NCBI RefSeq assembly: GCF_018364065.1
Contig: NZ_JAGZMO010000004.1
Span: forward strand, 248,001-312,000
Length of the DNA: 64,000 bases
Origin: Veillonella sp.
Lineage (GTDB): Bacteria > Bacillota > Negativicutes > Veillonellales > Veillonellaceae
Reading direction: 5' to 3'
The notes under the pieces are model-generated. The model worked only from the letters and a program-made list of their open reading frames with translations, was not told the DNA's origin and did no database searches. The position numbers and the translations under genes were made by a program. Positions 43,485-53,315 of this stretch are shown in pieces (the first letter of the stretch is position 1; every line of letters starts with the position of its first letter).

Positions 43485-44972
43485 GTGAAAACCGTACAGG
43501 AATTATTACATCGTGTCAGTGCTGGCACATTGACGCAAGGGTCGGAAGACATTGTGGTTAAGCATATTACGGCTGATTCAAGAGCTGTAGAAAAAGACAG
43601 TTTATTTATTTGTTTAACCGGTGCACATGTAAATGGTCATACTTTTGTGGATAAGGCAATCGCAGGTGGTGCCACAGCTCTATTAGTTTCAGAGCCTGTT
43701 TCGGTACCTGAGCATATTGCCGTTATTACTGTTCCTGATACAAGAGTAGCCATGCAGGAATGTGTACCATTTTTTTATGACTACCCGGCCAATAAAATGC
43801 GCATGATCGGTGTAACCGGTACGAACGGTAAAACCACTACGACCCACATTATCGGTCATATCCTTCGCGCACAGGGGCACAAAGTGGGGATTATAGGTAC
43901 AGTTCACACCTTAATTGGTGACAAATCCTATCCAATCCACAATACAACACCTGATGTGGTAGACTTACAACATATTTTGGCCCAAATGGTGGAAGAAGGT
44001 GTCACTCACTGTATTATGGAAGTGTCCTCTCACGCGTTGGCCTTGGATCGTGTAGCCGGTGTGGAATATGACACCGCTGTATTTACAAATCTTACACAGG
44101 ATCACTTGGATTTCCATAAAACCTTTGAAAATTACCTGGCCGCTAAAGGCAAGTTGTTCCAACAGGTGAGCGCACCGGGACAGCATAAGCCTAATAAAGG
44201 CGCCGTCATCAACATTGATGATCCATATGGTAAACGAATTATGGACCTTAATTCCGCACCGCTCATTACCTATGGCACTAAAGGCGTAGGTACTTTGGAA
44301 GGGGAAAATCTTACGATTACGTCTAAAACAAGCGCTTACGATGTAGTTTATGAAGGTAAAAAGTACCCTATCCATATGAAAATTACCGGTCTTTTTAATG
44401 TATATAATACATTGGCGGCCATCGGAGCGGCGCTCTTCGAAGGCATTTCCATGGAAGCTGTCATTGAAGCACTCAGTACTTTTACAGCTGTACCGGGCCG
44501 TTTCGAATTGATTGAAGAAGGTCAGCCTTTCGCCGTTGTTGTAGATTATGCACATACACCGGACGGCTTGGAAAACATTTTAGAAACAGCTAAAAAAATT
44601 GTAGATAATAAAATTTTGGTAGTATTCGGCTGCGGCGGCGATCGAGATGCGACGAAGCGTCCGATTATGGGGCGTATAGCCGCACAATATGGTGATACCA
44701 TTTACGTAACATCCGACAATCCTCGTACAGAAGATCCGGTGCAGATTGTAGAGCAGGTGGCAGCGGGCGTTAAAGAAGCATTGCGCGACGGTTCTTCCTA
44801 CGAAGTGGTGGTAGACCGCAAGACGGCTATCTTTGAAGCTATCAAGGCGGCACAGCCCGGGGATGTGGTAATCATTGCCGGTAAAGGCCATGAAAACTAT
44901 CAGATTTTAAAAGATAAAACGATTCATTTTGATGATCGTGAAGTAGCACGTGAGGCATTAAAGGAGAGATAA
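43485..44972 (+). CDS. murE: UDP-MurNAc-tripeptide synthetase MurE (meso-DAP type)
   Basis: 495 residues from the GTG at 43485 behind GTGGAGGA. ATP loop GTNGKTTTTHI, and SDNPRTEDP near residue 410: the DNPR motif marks enzymes that add meso-diaminopimelate rather than Lys. It adds the third residue of the stem peptide. murF starts one base after its stop. Confidence 0.96.
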   Translation: MKTVQELLHRVSAGTLTQGSEDIVVKHITADSRAVEKDSLFICLTGAHVNGHTFVDKAIAGGATALLVSEPVSVPEHIAVITVPDTRVAMQECVPFFYDYPANKMRMIGVTGTNGKTTTTHIIGHILRAQGHKVGIIGTVHTLIGDKSYPIHNTTPDVVDLQHILAQMVEEGVTHCIMEVSSHALALDRVAGVEYDTAVFTNLTQDHLDFHKTFENYLAAKGKLFQQVSAPGQHKPNKGAVINIDDPYGKRIMDLNSAPLITYGTKGVGTLEGENLTITSKTSAYDVVYEGKKYPIHMKITGLFNVYNTLAAIGAALFEGISMEAVIEALSTFTAVPGRFELIEEGQPFAVVVDYAHTPDGLENILETAKKIVDNKILVVFGCGGDRDATKRPIMGRIAAQYGDTIYVTSDNPRTEDPVQIVEQVAAGVKEALRDGSSYEVVVDRKTAIFEAIKAAQPGDVVIIAGKGHENYQILKDKTIHFDDREVAREALKER

Positions 44973-44973
44973 T

Positions 44974-46350
44974 ATGGCAGAGTTTACGCTCCGGGAGGTG
45001 TTGTCGGTTACCGGTGGCACCTACACGGGCAAAGAAACAGACACAGTAACGTTTTCCAGCGTGTCAACGGATACGCGCACTATCGGGGCGGATTCGCTCT
45101 TTGTGGCACTCACCGGTGACACCTTTGACGGACATGATTTCCTCGACCAGGCAAAAGCGAAGGGTGCTATCGGCGCCATCGTAAAAAAAGGCAAAGCACA
45201 TGAGGGCTTAATTTGCATTGAAGTGGATTCACCGCTCTTAGGTTATCAACAACTAGCCAATTATCATCGCCGCCGTTTTGACATTCCTGTAGTAGCCGTT
45301 ACCGGCTCTTCCGGAAAAACGACCACAAAGGAAATGGTGGCCGCCGTGTTAAGTACGAAGTTCAATGTACTTAAAACGGAAAAGAACTTTAATAATGAAA
45401 TCGGGTTACCGAAAACCTTACTGCAACTTACGGACGAACACGAAGTGTGCGTCGTGGAAATGGGGATGCGCGGCCTCGGTCAGATCGATGAGCTGGCCCG
45501 CATTGCGGAACCGACTGTAGGTATCGTGACTAACGTAGGGAACAGTCATATTGAATTGCTTGGGTCCCGTGAAAATATCGGCAAGGCGAAAGCGGAATTG
45601 ATTCAGCATATTCCCGCTGACGGCATTGCAATCCTCAACGAAGATGACGACTTAGTTCGGGAAATGACAAACCGCACAGAAGGTAAGACGATTTATTACG
45701 GCATTAAGGAACGAGCCACCGTATCCGGCTTCAACCTGCGCTATAAAAAAGACGGCATCAAATTTACCTGCCGTTGTTTCGATGAAGTGTTCGATGTGTT
45801 CTTGCCTATGATTGGGGAGCACAATGTATACGATGCGTTGGCTGCCATTTCGGCCGGCCGTGCTTTGGGCATATCGTCTCAGAAAATTGCCAAAGGGCTG
45901 GGCCAGTTCACCGGCATGCCGATGCGTCAGGAAATCATTTCCTTCCCTGATATTGTTGTATTAAACGACGCCTACAATGCAAACCCTGCGTCCATGGCGG
46001 AATCCATCAAAGCTTTGGGCCAGCTGGACGGTAAGCGCAAAATCGCCATGTTGGGTGACATGCTGGAATTGGGCGGATTTTCCGAAGAAAGCCATCGTGA
46101 AATCGGTCGCCTCCTCGTGGAAGAAGGGTACAGCGAAGTATACACATTCGGCGAAGCGGCTAAATTTATTGCGAAGGAAGCCAAATCTGCAGGGCTGAAA
46201 GCGGCTTACGTTTGCTCCAGTCACCTGGACATGGCAAACCAGTATTTTGACCATCGTAAAAAAGGCGATGTTATCTTGGTAAAAGGCTCTCGCGGCTTGC
46301 GCATGGAACGTGTTGTATCCGAAATTAAAGAACGGGAAGAACAGGCTTAA
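44974..46350 (+). CDS. murF: UDP-MurNAc-tripeptide:D-Ala-D-Ala ligase MurF
   Basis: 458 residues. ATP loop VTGSSGKTTTKEM, NFNNEIGLPKTLL and DAYNANPASM are typical. It adds D-Ala-D-Ala, made by Ddl further down the cluster, to complete the pentapeptide. One base separates it from murE. A 175-bp gap with two small hairpins follows. Confidence 0.96.
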   Translation: MAEFTLREVLSVTGGTYTGKETDTVTFSSVSTDTRTIGADSLFVALTGDTFDGHDFLDQAKAKGAIGAIVKKGKAHEGLICIEVDSPLLGYQQLANYHRRRFDIPVVAVTGSSGKTTTKEMVAAVLSTKFNVLKTEKNFNNEIGLPKTLLQLTDEHEVCVVEMGMRGLGQIDELARIAEPTVGIVTNVGNSHIELLGSRENIGKAKAELIQHIPADGIAILNEDDDLVREMTNRTEGKTIYYGIKERATVSGFNLRYKKDGIKFTCRCFDEVFDVFLPMIGEHNVYDALAAISAGRALGISSQKIAKGLGQFTGMPMRQEIISFPDIVVLNDAYNANPASMAESIKALGQLDGKRKIAMLGDMLELGGFSEESHREIGRLLVEEGYSEVYTFGEAAKFIAKEAKSAGLKAAYVCSSHLDMANQYFDHRKKGDVILVKGSRGLRMERVVSEIKEREEQA

Positions 46351-46440
46351 GCGTACGCACTCTTTTGGAGTAAAGTACATTAATTTGACAATCTGTCGTA
46401 AAGTGGCAAATTTTTTTCAAAAAAAGAAGAAATACATTTG

Positions 46441-46490
46441 CATTACCGTCGGTAATGTACTACCATAGATAACGGCCTATAAAAAAGGCC
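46441..46490 (+). promoter_or_regulatory. Two palindromes upstream of mraY
   Basis: CATTACC-GTC-GGTAATG (46441-46457) and GGCCT-ATAAAAA-AGGCC (46474-46490). Neither is followed by a T run. They sit 40-85 bp before mraY, downstream of a TTGACA at 46385 that lacks a good -10, so they may be operators or mRNA elements. Confidence 0.45.
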
Positions 46491-46525
46491 ATATCTGATT
46501 AATAGAGTGAGGAGCGATTATTCGA

Positions 46526-47503
46526 ATGACCATGCAGTTGTTATATACATTTATTACCGCGTTGGTAATATCATTAATACTGGGGAAAATAGGTATCCCT
46601 ATGTTGCGGAGTTTACATGCGCAGCAAAGTATTCGTGAGGAAGGGCCGAAGGCGCATTTATCGAAGGCGGGAACACCGACTATGGGCGGTATTTTCATCC
46701 TCTTGGCTTTAATTGTAAGTGTGTTGATTTTCTCCCCTTGGAATACATCCACCTGGGTGCTCATATTCCTGACAATCGGGCATGGTTTACTCGGATTCTC
46801 CGATGATTTTATAAAATCTGTTAAAAAGCGTAATTTAGGACTTACGGCGAAACAGAAATTGTTGGGACAGATTATTATGTCCGCCATCTTCTGTTACATC
46901 GCCACAGAAGTGATGACCGTATCGACGGCGCTGTGGATTCCTATTGTAAATACTACTGTTGACTTAGGTTTCTTCTACTATGTATTAGTATTTATCATTA
47001 TCGTAGGCACTACCAATGCGGTAAACTTAACGGATGGTCTGGACGGTCTGGCAGCCGGTACTTCGGCAGCGGCCGCCATTGCGTATACGGTAATCGGCAT
47101 GATTCTCTATCCTGAGAACGGAGCCGGTGCAGGCGTGTCATTTTTCAGTATTGCTCTATGCGGCGCTGTATTGGGATTCTTATATTACAACTCCAATCCG
47201 GCCAAAGTGTTCATGGGCGATACAGGATCATTGGCCCTGGGCGGTGCTTTTGCAGGCATGGCCATTTTAACCAAGACGGAATTGTTGCTCATCTTGATTG
47301 GCGGCGTCTTTGTTATGGAAGCATTATCTGTTATCATTCAGGTAGTATCCTTTAAAACAAGAGGTGTACGCGTATTTAAAATGAGTCCGATTCACCATCA
47401 CTTTGAATTATCCGGTTGGAGCGAACAGAAGGTTGTTGTTCGATTCTGGTTGGCCAGCTGCTTATGTGCAGTGCTTGGCTTGTTAGTATTTGCAATACGA
47501 TAG
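46526..47503 (+). CDS. mraY: Phospho-MurNAc-pentapeptide transferase MraY
   Basis: 325 residues with about ten membrane segments. HLSKAGTPTMGGI, the Asp pair in GFSDDFIK, NLTDGLDGLA and SPIHHHFELSGW are MraY signatures. It transfers phospho-MurNAc-pentapeptide to undecaprenyl phosphate, forming lipid I at the inner membrane. GAGGAG lies 12 nt before the ATG at 46526. Confidence 0.96.
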   Translation: MTMQLLYTFITALVISLILGKIGIPMLRSLHAQQSIREEGPKAHLSKAGTPTMGGIFILLALIVSVLIFSPWNTSTWVLIFLTIGHGLLGFSDDFIKSVKKRNLGLTAKQKLLGQIIMSAIFCYIATEVMTVSTALWIPIVNTTVDLGFFYYVLVFIIIVGTTNAVNLTDGLDGLAAGTSAAAAIAYTVIGMILYPENGAGAGVSFFSIALCGAVLGFLYYNSNPAKVFMGDTGSLALGGAFAGMAILTKTELLLILIGGVFVMEALSVIIQVVSFKTRGVRVFKMSPIHHHFELSGWSEQKVVVRFWLASCLCAVLGLLVFAIR

Positions 47504-47515
47504 GTAGGCGTTATT

Positions 47516-48913
47516 ATGGAATATAAGGGAAAGCAGATTCTCGTGCTGGGCGCAGGCAGAAGCGGCGTCGGCGTAGCGCATGTGCTGGGAACGGCCGGTG
47601 CGCAAGTTGTGCTTAATGACTATAAAGAGATACAGTTTACGGAGGCGGAACAGAGTCTCCTGCAAGCGTCCGGTCATGTAACTGTCATTACAGGCCGTCA
47701 GGAGAACGATCTTTTGGACGGCGTGGACCGCATCGTCGTGTCTCCGGGGATTGCACTTACTATTCCTATTTTAGAAGAAGCGAAGCGTCGCGGCCTTGAA
47801 ATTGTAGGCGAAGTGGAAGTGGCTTATGATTTATCGAAAGCGCCTATTTTAGGCATTACCGGTACGAACGGTAAGACCACAACGACTACCTTGTTGGGTC
47901 AAGTTATGGCGGCTACGGGGAAACCGGTTCGCGTGGGCGGCAATATCGGCCAGTCCCTCAGTGAAGAAGCGGCCCGCATTTCGGCAGACGGTTATTTGGT
48001 GGCGGAATTATCCAGCTACCAGTTGGAAAGTGTTAAAGACTTTCGCCCGATAGGTGCGATTATGCTCAATATCACACCGGATCATCTGCAACGTCATAAA
48101 ACCATGGAAGCCTATCAACAGGCAAAAGAAAATATCTTTAAGAATCAGCAGCCCGGCGATGTAACTGTTTTGAACATTGATGACAAAGCGGTGGCAGGCA
48201 TGGCGGATCGTGTACCGGGACAAGTACTTTGCATCAGTCAGCAAGAGGCGGTGACTGATGGAGCGTATTTCTCTCAGAATACATGTTATGCCGTAGCGGA
48301 TGGTCGTGCAGAAGCGATTATCGGCACTGATGAAATCCATATTCCTGGACATCACAATATTGAAAATATTTTGGCGGTTATTGCCTTGGCCTATAAGCTG
48401 GGCGTGAGTCGTCAAATTTTGCACGATGTGATTGCCGATTTCCACGGCGTGGAACATCGCATTGAACGAGTGGCAACGATTCAGGGCGTAACATTTTATA
48501 ACGATTCGAAAGCAACGAACACAGATTCAGCCATTAAAGCGCTGGAAGCGTTTGAAAAACCGGTTATTTTACTGGCCGGCGGCTATGATAAAATGACAGA
48601 TTTAACAGAGTTCATGCAGCTTGTGGCCAAGCGGACGAAACATCTCGTTCTCATGGGCGCGGCGGCGGAACGCTTCGGCAAAGAAGCCAAGGCGGCAGGT
48701 GTGCCACATATTACCTTTGTAGATTCTATGGAGCATGCGGTTCGCACCGGTTATGAATTAGCCGAATCCGGTGACATCGTATTACTTTCACCGGCTTGTT
48801 CAAGTTTTGATTGGTACCATTGCTTTGAAGAACGGGGCGATGATTTTAAGCATAAAGTACAGTCTCTGGCAGCATCATTGGCAGGCACTGACACTCATGA
48901 AGGAGCACAGTAA
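47516..48913 (+). CDS. murD: UDP-MurNAc-L-Ala:D-Glu ligase MurD
   Basis: 465 residues. N-terminal Rossmann motif LGAGRSGVGVA, ATP loop ITGTNGKTTTTTLLG, YNDSKATNTDS, and LLSPACSSFDWYHCFEERGDDF at the end. It adds D-Glu to UDP-MurNAc-L-Ala. Its stop codon overlaps the murG start by one base, leaving no room for ftsW. Confidence 0.96.
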   Translation: MEYKGKQILVLGAGRSGVGVAHVLGTAGAQVVLNDYKEIQFTEAEQSLLQASGHVTVITGRQENDLLDGVDRIVVSPGIALTIPILEEAKRRGLEIVGEVEVAYDLSKAPILGITGTNGKTTTTTLLGQVMAATGKPVRVGGNIGQSLSEEAARISADGYLVAELSSYQLESVKDFRPIGAIMLNITPDHLQRHKTMEAYQQAKENIFKNQQPGDVTVLNIDDKAVAGMADRVPGQVLCISQQEAVTDGAYFSQNTCYAVADGRAEAIIGTDEIHIPGHHNIENILAVIALAYKLGVSRQILHDVIADFHGVEHRIERVATIQGVTFYNDSKATNTDSAIKALEAFEKPVILLAGGYDKMTDLTEFMQLVAKRTKHLVLMGAAAERFGKEAKAAGVPHITFVDSMEHAVRTGYELAESGDIVLLSPACSSFDWYHCFEERGDDFKHKVQSLAASLAGTDTHEGAQ

Positions 48914-50019
48914 TGAAGCGTATTATTATTTCCGGTGGCGGCACGGGAGGGCACATTTATCCGGCCATTACGATTTATAAAGAAATAGCAGCTATGACCG
49001 ATGCGGAGTTCTTGTATGTCGGTACGGAGCAGGGCCTGGAAGCAGGCATTGTACCGAAGGAAGGAATCCCTTTTAAAACATTGTCGGTACAGGGCTTAAA
49101 TCGTAGTTTGTCCTGGCGCACACTGGTTACATTAGGTAAAACGCTGGGCTCTTTAGTACAGGCCAATAAAATTATTTCCGACTTTAAACCTGATATTGTC
49201 ATCGGCACAGGAGGTTATGTGTGCGGTCCTATTCTCTTGGCCGCAGCACTTCGCAAGATTCCTACACTCATTCAGGAGCAGAACACCATCGCCGGTGTAA
49301 CGAATAAAATTCTGAGTCGCTTTGTCGATGTGGTAGCTGTAGGCTTTGAAGAAGCGAAAGCTGCGTTCGGCAAGGCGAAACGCGTGGTGTACACAGGCAA
49401 CCCGGTTCGTCCGGAAGTACTGGTGGATACGCGCGAAGCAGGCCGTGAATTTTTTGGACTGAAAGATGACGAATTCGCTGTTCTTATTGCCGGCGGCTCT
49501 CGCGGCGCGCGCAGCATCAATACAGCGATGATTGAAGTTCACCAACACTTTAAAGACGTAAAGGGGATAAAATTAATCCACGTTACGGGCACCAATGAAT
49601 ATGATCGCGTGCTGAAGGCATTGGGTGTTACTGATGGTAAGGAATTCAGCGAATCTTCGCTCATTGTTCCTTATATGTATGAAATGCCGAAGGCGTTGGC
49701 GGCCGCAGATCTGGCTGTGTTCAGAGCCGGAGCGGTAGGCCTTGCGGAATTGACCGTTCGCGGTATTCCGTCTCTCTTGATTCCGTATCCATATGCGGCG
49801 GAAGATCATCAGACGTATAATGCCCGTTCCTTGGTAAGTGCGGGTGCGGCGCGCATGATCGTAGATAAAATGCTGCGCGGCAAGGATTTAATATCGGACA
49901 TCGAGTTCTATTTAGCCAATCCCGGAGAACTTGAACGCATGGCCAAGGCGGCCAAAACATTGGGGAAACCCGGTGCGGCCCGCCACATTGCGGAATTAGC
50001 CTTGGAAATTGCTAAATAG
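48913..50019 (+). CDS. murG: Lipid II-forming GlcNAc transferase MurG
   Basis: 368 residues. The N-terminal GGGTGGHIYPA loop, TGGYVCGP, GGSRGARSIN and FRAGAVGLAEL are diagnostic of MurG (GT28). It adds GlcNAc to lipid I on the inner face of the membrane. AAGGAG lies in the end of murD. Confidence 0.96.
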   Translation: MKRIIISGGGTGGHIYPAITIYKEIAAMTDAEFLYVGTEQGLEAGIVPKEGIPFKTLSVQGLNRSLSWRTLVTLGKTLGSLVQANKIISDFKPDIVIGTGGYVCGPILLAAALRKIPTLIQEQNTIAGVTNKILSRFVDVVAVGFEEAKAAFGKAKRVVYTGNPVRPEVLVDTREAGREFFGLKDDEFAVLIAGGSRGARSINTAMIEVHQHFKDVKGIKLIHVTGTNEYDRVLKALGVTDGKEFSESSLIVPYMYEMPKALAAADLAVFRAGAVGLAELTVRGIPSLLIPYPYAAEDHQTYNARSLVSAGAARMIVDKMLRGKDLISDIEFYLANPGELERMAKAAKTLGKPGAARHIAELALEIAK

Positions 50020-50073
50020 TAAATAGTATAATAGAAATATACATCAAAAATAAAATGTTAGGAGTACCAGTCC

Positions 50074-51453
50074 ATGTTAGAAGGTATACATAAAATTCAT
50101 CTCATTGGCATCGCCGGTTCAGGTATGCGCGCTATTGCCAACATCTTAATCAGCCAGGGCTTCGAAGTGTCCGGGTCTGATATTCAGGAATCCCCGACGA
50201 CGGAAAAATTCCGTAAAATGGGTGCGACGATTCACATCGGTCACAATGCGGACTATGTGAAAGGGGTGGATGCAGTTGTTCGTTCCACTGCCATTCACCA
50301 GGACAATCCGGAGTTGTTAGCGGCACAGGAATTAGGCATTCCTGTATTGCATCGTTCCGACATTGTAAAAGCGGTACTTGATGTAACTACCGGTATTGCC
50401 GTAGCCGGTGCGCATGGCAAAACCACTACCACTTCCATGTTGGGACAGATTTTCGTGGAAGCCGGTCTTGATCCATCCGTTATTATCGGTGGGGAAGTAG
50501 ATTACCTTGGTGGCAGCAGCACTTGGGGCCACGGTAAATACAGTATTGCCGAAGCGGATGAAAGTGACGGTTCTTTCTTGAAGCTCAACCCGGCATACAT
50601 TGTTATTACCAATATTGAAAATGACCATATGGACCACTACGGTACTATGGAAAATCTTCTTCAGGCTTTTGAACAGTTCGTTGAAAAAATGCCGAAAGAC
50701 GGTGTAGCCGTAGTTTGTGGTGACAATAAAAATATTCGTAAGGTTATGTCTGAAGTGGACCGCAAGTTCATTACTTACGGTTTGAACGAAGACAATGATG
50801 TAACAGTTAAAAATGTTCACTACGAACAAGGTATCCTTGTGTACGAAGCGGTGACGAAAGCGGGCGAAGTGTTAGGCGAAGTACGCCTTCGCGTACCGGG
50901 TACTCACAATGCGTTGAATTCATTGGGCGCGTTGATGTTGGCACGCCAGTGCGGCGTTTCCATGGAACACATTTTACAGGCATTGGCCAAGTTTACCGGT
51001 GCTAAGCGCCGTTTTGAAACAAAAGGCCATGAAAAAGGAATCTGGGTGGTTGATGATTATGCACATCATCCAACTGAAATTAATGCTACTTTGAGTGCGG
51101 CCAAGGCATTGGAATCGCATCGCGTAGTATGTATTTTCCAACCGCATCGTTTTACGCGTACAAGCTTATTGTTAAAAGAATTCGGTACAGCCTTTGAAAA
51201 AGCGGATGTATTGTATATTACAAATATTTACAGTGCCGGTGAAGATCCTATTGCAGGCATTGACGGCCACTCCATTCCGGATATGGTAAAATCCATGACC
51301 GGCAAAGAAGTACATTATATCGACAATGTAGATGATGTACCTGCTGTTGTGGCACCTGCGTTAAAAGCAGATGATTTAGTAATTACTATGGGCGCAGGCA
51401 GTATCAGTTTGTATGGGCCTAAATTATTGGATATCCTGAAGAGAGAGGCATAA
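50074..51453 (+). CDS. murC: UDP-MurNAc:L-Ala ligase MurC
   Basis: 459 residues. GIAGSGMRAIANIL, ATP loop AGAHGKTTTTSMLG, EADESDGSFL and VVDDYAHHPTEI. It starts stem-peptide synthesis by adding L-Ala to UDP-MurNAc. It has its own GGAG site after a 54-bp AT-rich gap; ddl follows after one base. Confidence 0.96.
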   Translation: MLEGIHKIHLIGIAGSGMRAIANILISQGFEVSGSDIQESPTTEKFRKMGATIHIGHNADYVKGVDAVVRSTAIHQDNPELLAAQELGIPVLHRSDIVKAVLDVTTGIAVAGAHGKTTTTSMLGQIFVEAGLDPSVIIGGEVDYLGGSSTWGHGKYSIAEADESDGSFLKLNPAYIVITNIENDHMDHYGTMENLLQAFEQFVEKMPKDGVAVVCGDNKNIRKVMSEVDRKFITYGLNEDNDVTVKNVHYEQGILVYEAVTKAGEVLGEVRLRVPGTHNALNSLGALMLARQCGVSMEHILQALAKFTGAKRRFETKGHEKGIWVVDDYAHHPTEINATLSAAKALESHRVVCIFQPHRFTRTSLLLKEFGTAFEKADVLYITNIYSAGEDPIAGIDGHSIPDMVKSMTGKEVHYIDNVDDVPAVVAPALKADDLVITMGAGSISLYGPKLLDILKREA

Positions 51454-51454
51454 G

Positions 51455-52387
51455 ATGAAAGACAAACATATTATTGTATTGATGGGTGGTCCGTCCAAAG
51501 AGGCGGAAGTATCTCGCCGTACAGGCCAGGCAATTGCTGATGCATTATCCGGCTTAGGTTATAAAGTATCTCCGTTGGAATTGGAACCTGCTACAGTGGT
51601 GCAGGACATTCAACGTTTGCAGGGCGATGTTGTTTTCATTGCGATTCACGGCAAATTCGGTGAAGACGGTGCCGTACAGGGTCTCTTGGAAATGGCCGGC
51701 ATTCCATATACCGGTTCCGGTATTATGGCGCAGGCTGTGGGCATGAACAAGAAAATCAGTAAAGATGTATTCTTAGGTGCTCACATTCCTACAGCTAAAT
51801 CTGTTTCTTATAATGGTGCCGTTATGACATCGGAACAGATTATTGCTGATATTGAAAGTAAGTTCCAATTACCGGTTGTATTAAAACCGGCTACGCAAGG
51901 ATCCAGTATCGGTGTGACTATCGTTCGCGACGCCAAGGCTTTGGCTGAAGGTGTGGCGGAAGCTCTCGTTTATGATCCGATTTTAGTAGTGGAACAATTT
52001 TTGGGTGGTAAAGAATTTACCGTGTCTATTTTGGACGGCAAAGCATTGCCGGTGATTGAGATTCGTCCACACTCCGGTGCGTACGACTACAAATCCAAAT
52101 ACACAACCGGTGCTACAGATTACCTTGTACCGGCTCCTATTGATGAAGAATTAACTAAGAAAATGCAGGCTATCGGCGAGCAAGTGTATCGCGAGTTACA
52201 GTGTGCAGGGACTATTCGTGTAGATATTATGACTGATGAAGCGGGCGAACCGTTCGTATTGGAATACAATACGATTCCGGGCATGACCGCCACATCCTTG
52301 GTGCCTAAAGCGGCCAGAGCTGTAGGTATCGAATTCCCTGAACTTTGTGAACGCATCTTGCACTCGGCAGGGCTTGGCAAATTTTAA
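51455..52387 (+). CDS. ddl: D-alanine:D-alanine ligase
   Basis: 310 residues, ATP-grasp fold. GGPSKEAEVSRRTG, IHGKFGEDGAVQG, KPATQGSSIGV and EYNTIPGMTATSL are the family motifs; the Lys-Phe-Gly form of the N-terminal loop occurs in DdlB-type enzymes. It makes the D-Ala-D-Ala used by MurF. Co-translation with murC is likely. Confidence 0.95.
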   Translation: MKDKHIIVLMGGPSKEAEVSRRTGQAIADALSGLGYKVSPLELEPATVVQDIQRLQGDVVFIAIHGKFGEDGAVQGLLEMAGIPYTGSGIMAQAVGMNKKISKDVFLGAHIPTAKSVSYNGAVMTSEQIIADIESKFQLPVVLKPATQGSSIGVTIVRDAKALAEGVAEALVYDPILVVEQFLGGKEFTVSILDGKALPVIEIRPHSGAYDYKSKYTTGATDYLVPAPIDEELTKKMQAIGEQVYRELQCAGTIRVDIMTDEAGEPFVLEYNTIPGMTATSLVPKAARAVGIEFPELCERILHSAGLGKF

Positions 52388-52402
52388 TAATGGAGTATGC
52401 AT

Positions 52403-53302
52403 ATGAGTGAAGAATATCGTAATCATACGTCAAAACCTCATATTGTAGAACCAAAACGGATTGCATCCTTTGCGGAAGATTTGGAAAAATCTAAAGTACA
52501 AAGTCGACCGCTTTATGATTTTAATCCCGAACCGGAAGAGCCCGTGGAGGAGATGGGGGAAGAGCAGGGTCAACGCGCCCCGCAAAAGCCACCCACTCCC
52601 AAAACAGGCTGGCGCCGCCGTTTGACTATCACAGGTATATCCTTGTTTGTCATTTGGCTTATCTTGGTGATTTTCCCAATTCCCTTCGGCACCATACAGG
52701 TGGTGGGGAGTCAGAAGGTGACTGTAGCCGATGTGATGGCGGCCGGGAATATTCGCAATCCGGTCAATTTATTACAGATTAATCCGGGACATCTGGAAGA
52801 ACGTTTGCAGCACGACTTGCGCGTAGAAACTGTAAAAGTTTCTTACGCATTGCCTTTGACGTTACAAGTAACTGTTACGGACCGCAAAGCGGCAGCCGTA
52901 GTGGCTACACAGTTCGGTTTTGCCACCTTGGACAAAACGGGCCGAGTAATTAACTTGGGACCTGCCATTGAGGACACGACGGCACCGATTATTTCCGGTG
53001 TCAAACTGGGGAATGTTCTCTTGGGTGACATGATTGAAAATCAGGCAATAAAGGGTGCGCTTACGTATCTATCCTCTCTCAGCGAAGAAGGCGTGAAGAA
53101 TATTGCGGAAATCAATGTGGGAGACACGAAGCAGTTGGTGGCTTACACGGTTGACGGATTGCCGCTTCGTTTGGGCGATATGACTGAACTGGATAAAAAA
53201 GGGCCTTTATCTGAAAATATGCTGCGGGATATTAAGGCTCGTGGAGTTGCAGCTGAATATGTTGACGTAAATTTGAAGGCGCCTTTTATTAAGACGCCAT
53301 AA
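52403..53302 (+). CDS. ftsQ: Cell division protein FtsQ/DivIB
   Basis: 299 residues from the ATG at 52403 (GGAG 7 nt upstream; an ATG 6 nt earlier is too close). A charged cytoplasmic part of about 72 residues, one membrane segment (about 75-93) and a POTRA domain starting FGTIQVVGSQKVTVADVMAAG, then the beta domain. It joins FtsL in the periplasmic divisome complex. The position after ddl is the standard place. Confidence 0.9.
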   Translation: MSEEYRNHTSKPHIVEPKRIASFAEDLEKSKVQSRPLYDFNPEPEEPVEEMGEEQGQRAPQKPPTPKTGWRRRLTITGISLFVIWLILVIFPIPFGTIQVVGSQKVTVADVMAAGNIRNPVNLLQINPGHLEERLQHDLRVETVKVSYALPLTLQVTVTDRKAAAVVATQFGFATLDKTGRVINLGPAIEDTTAPIISGVKLGNVLLGDMIENQAIKGALTYLSSLSEEGVKNIAEINVGDTKQLVAYTVDGLPLRLGDMTELDKKGPLSENMLRDIKARGVAAEYVDVNLKAPFIKTP

Positions 53303-53315
53303 TGGAAGAGGAATC

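Noticed and set aside
46381..46413. Promoter for mraY from TTGACA at 46385
   Set aside because: No acceptable -10 at 16-18 bp (AAATTT only), so it is not listed as a promoter.
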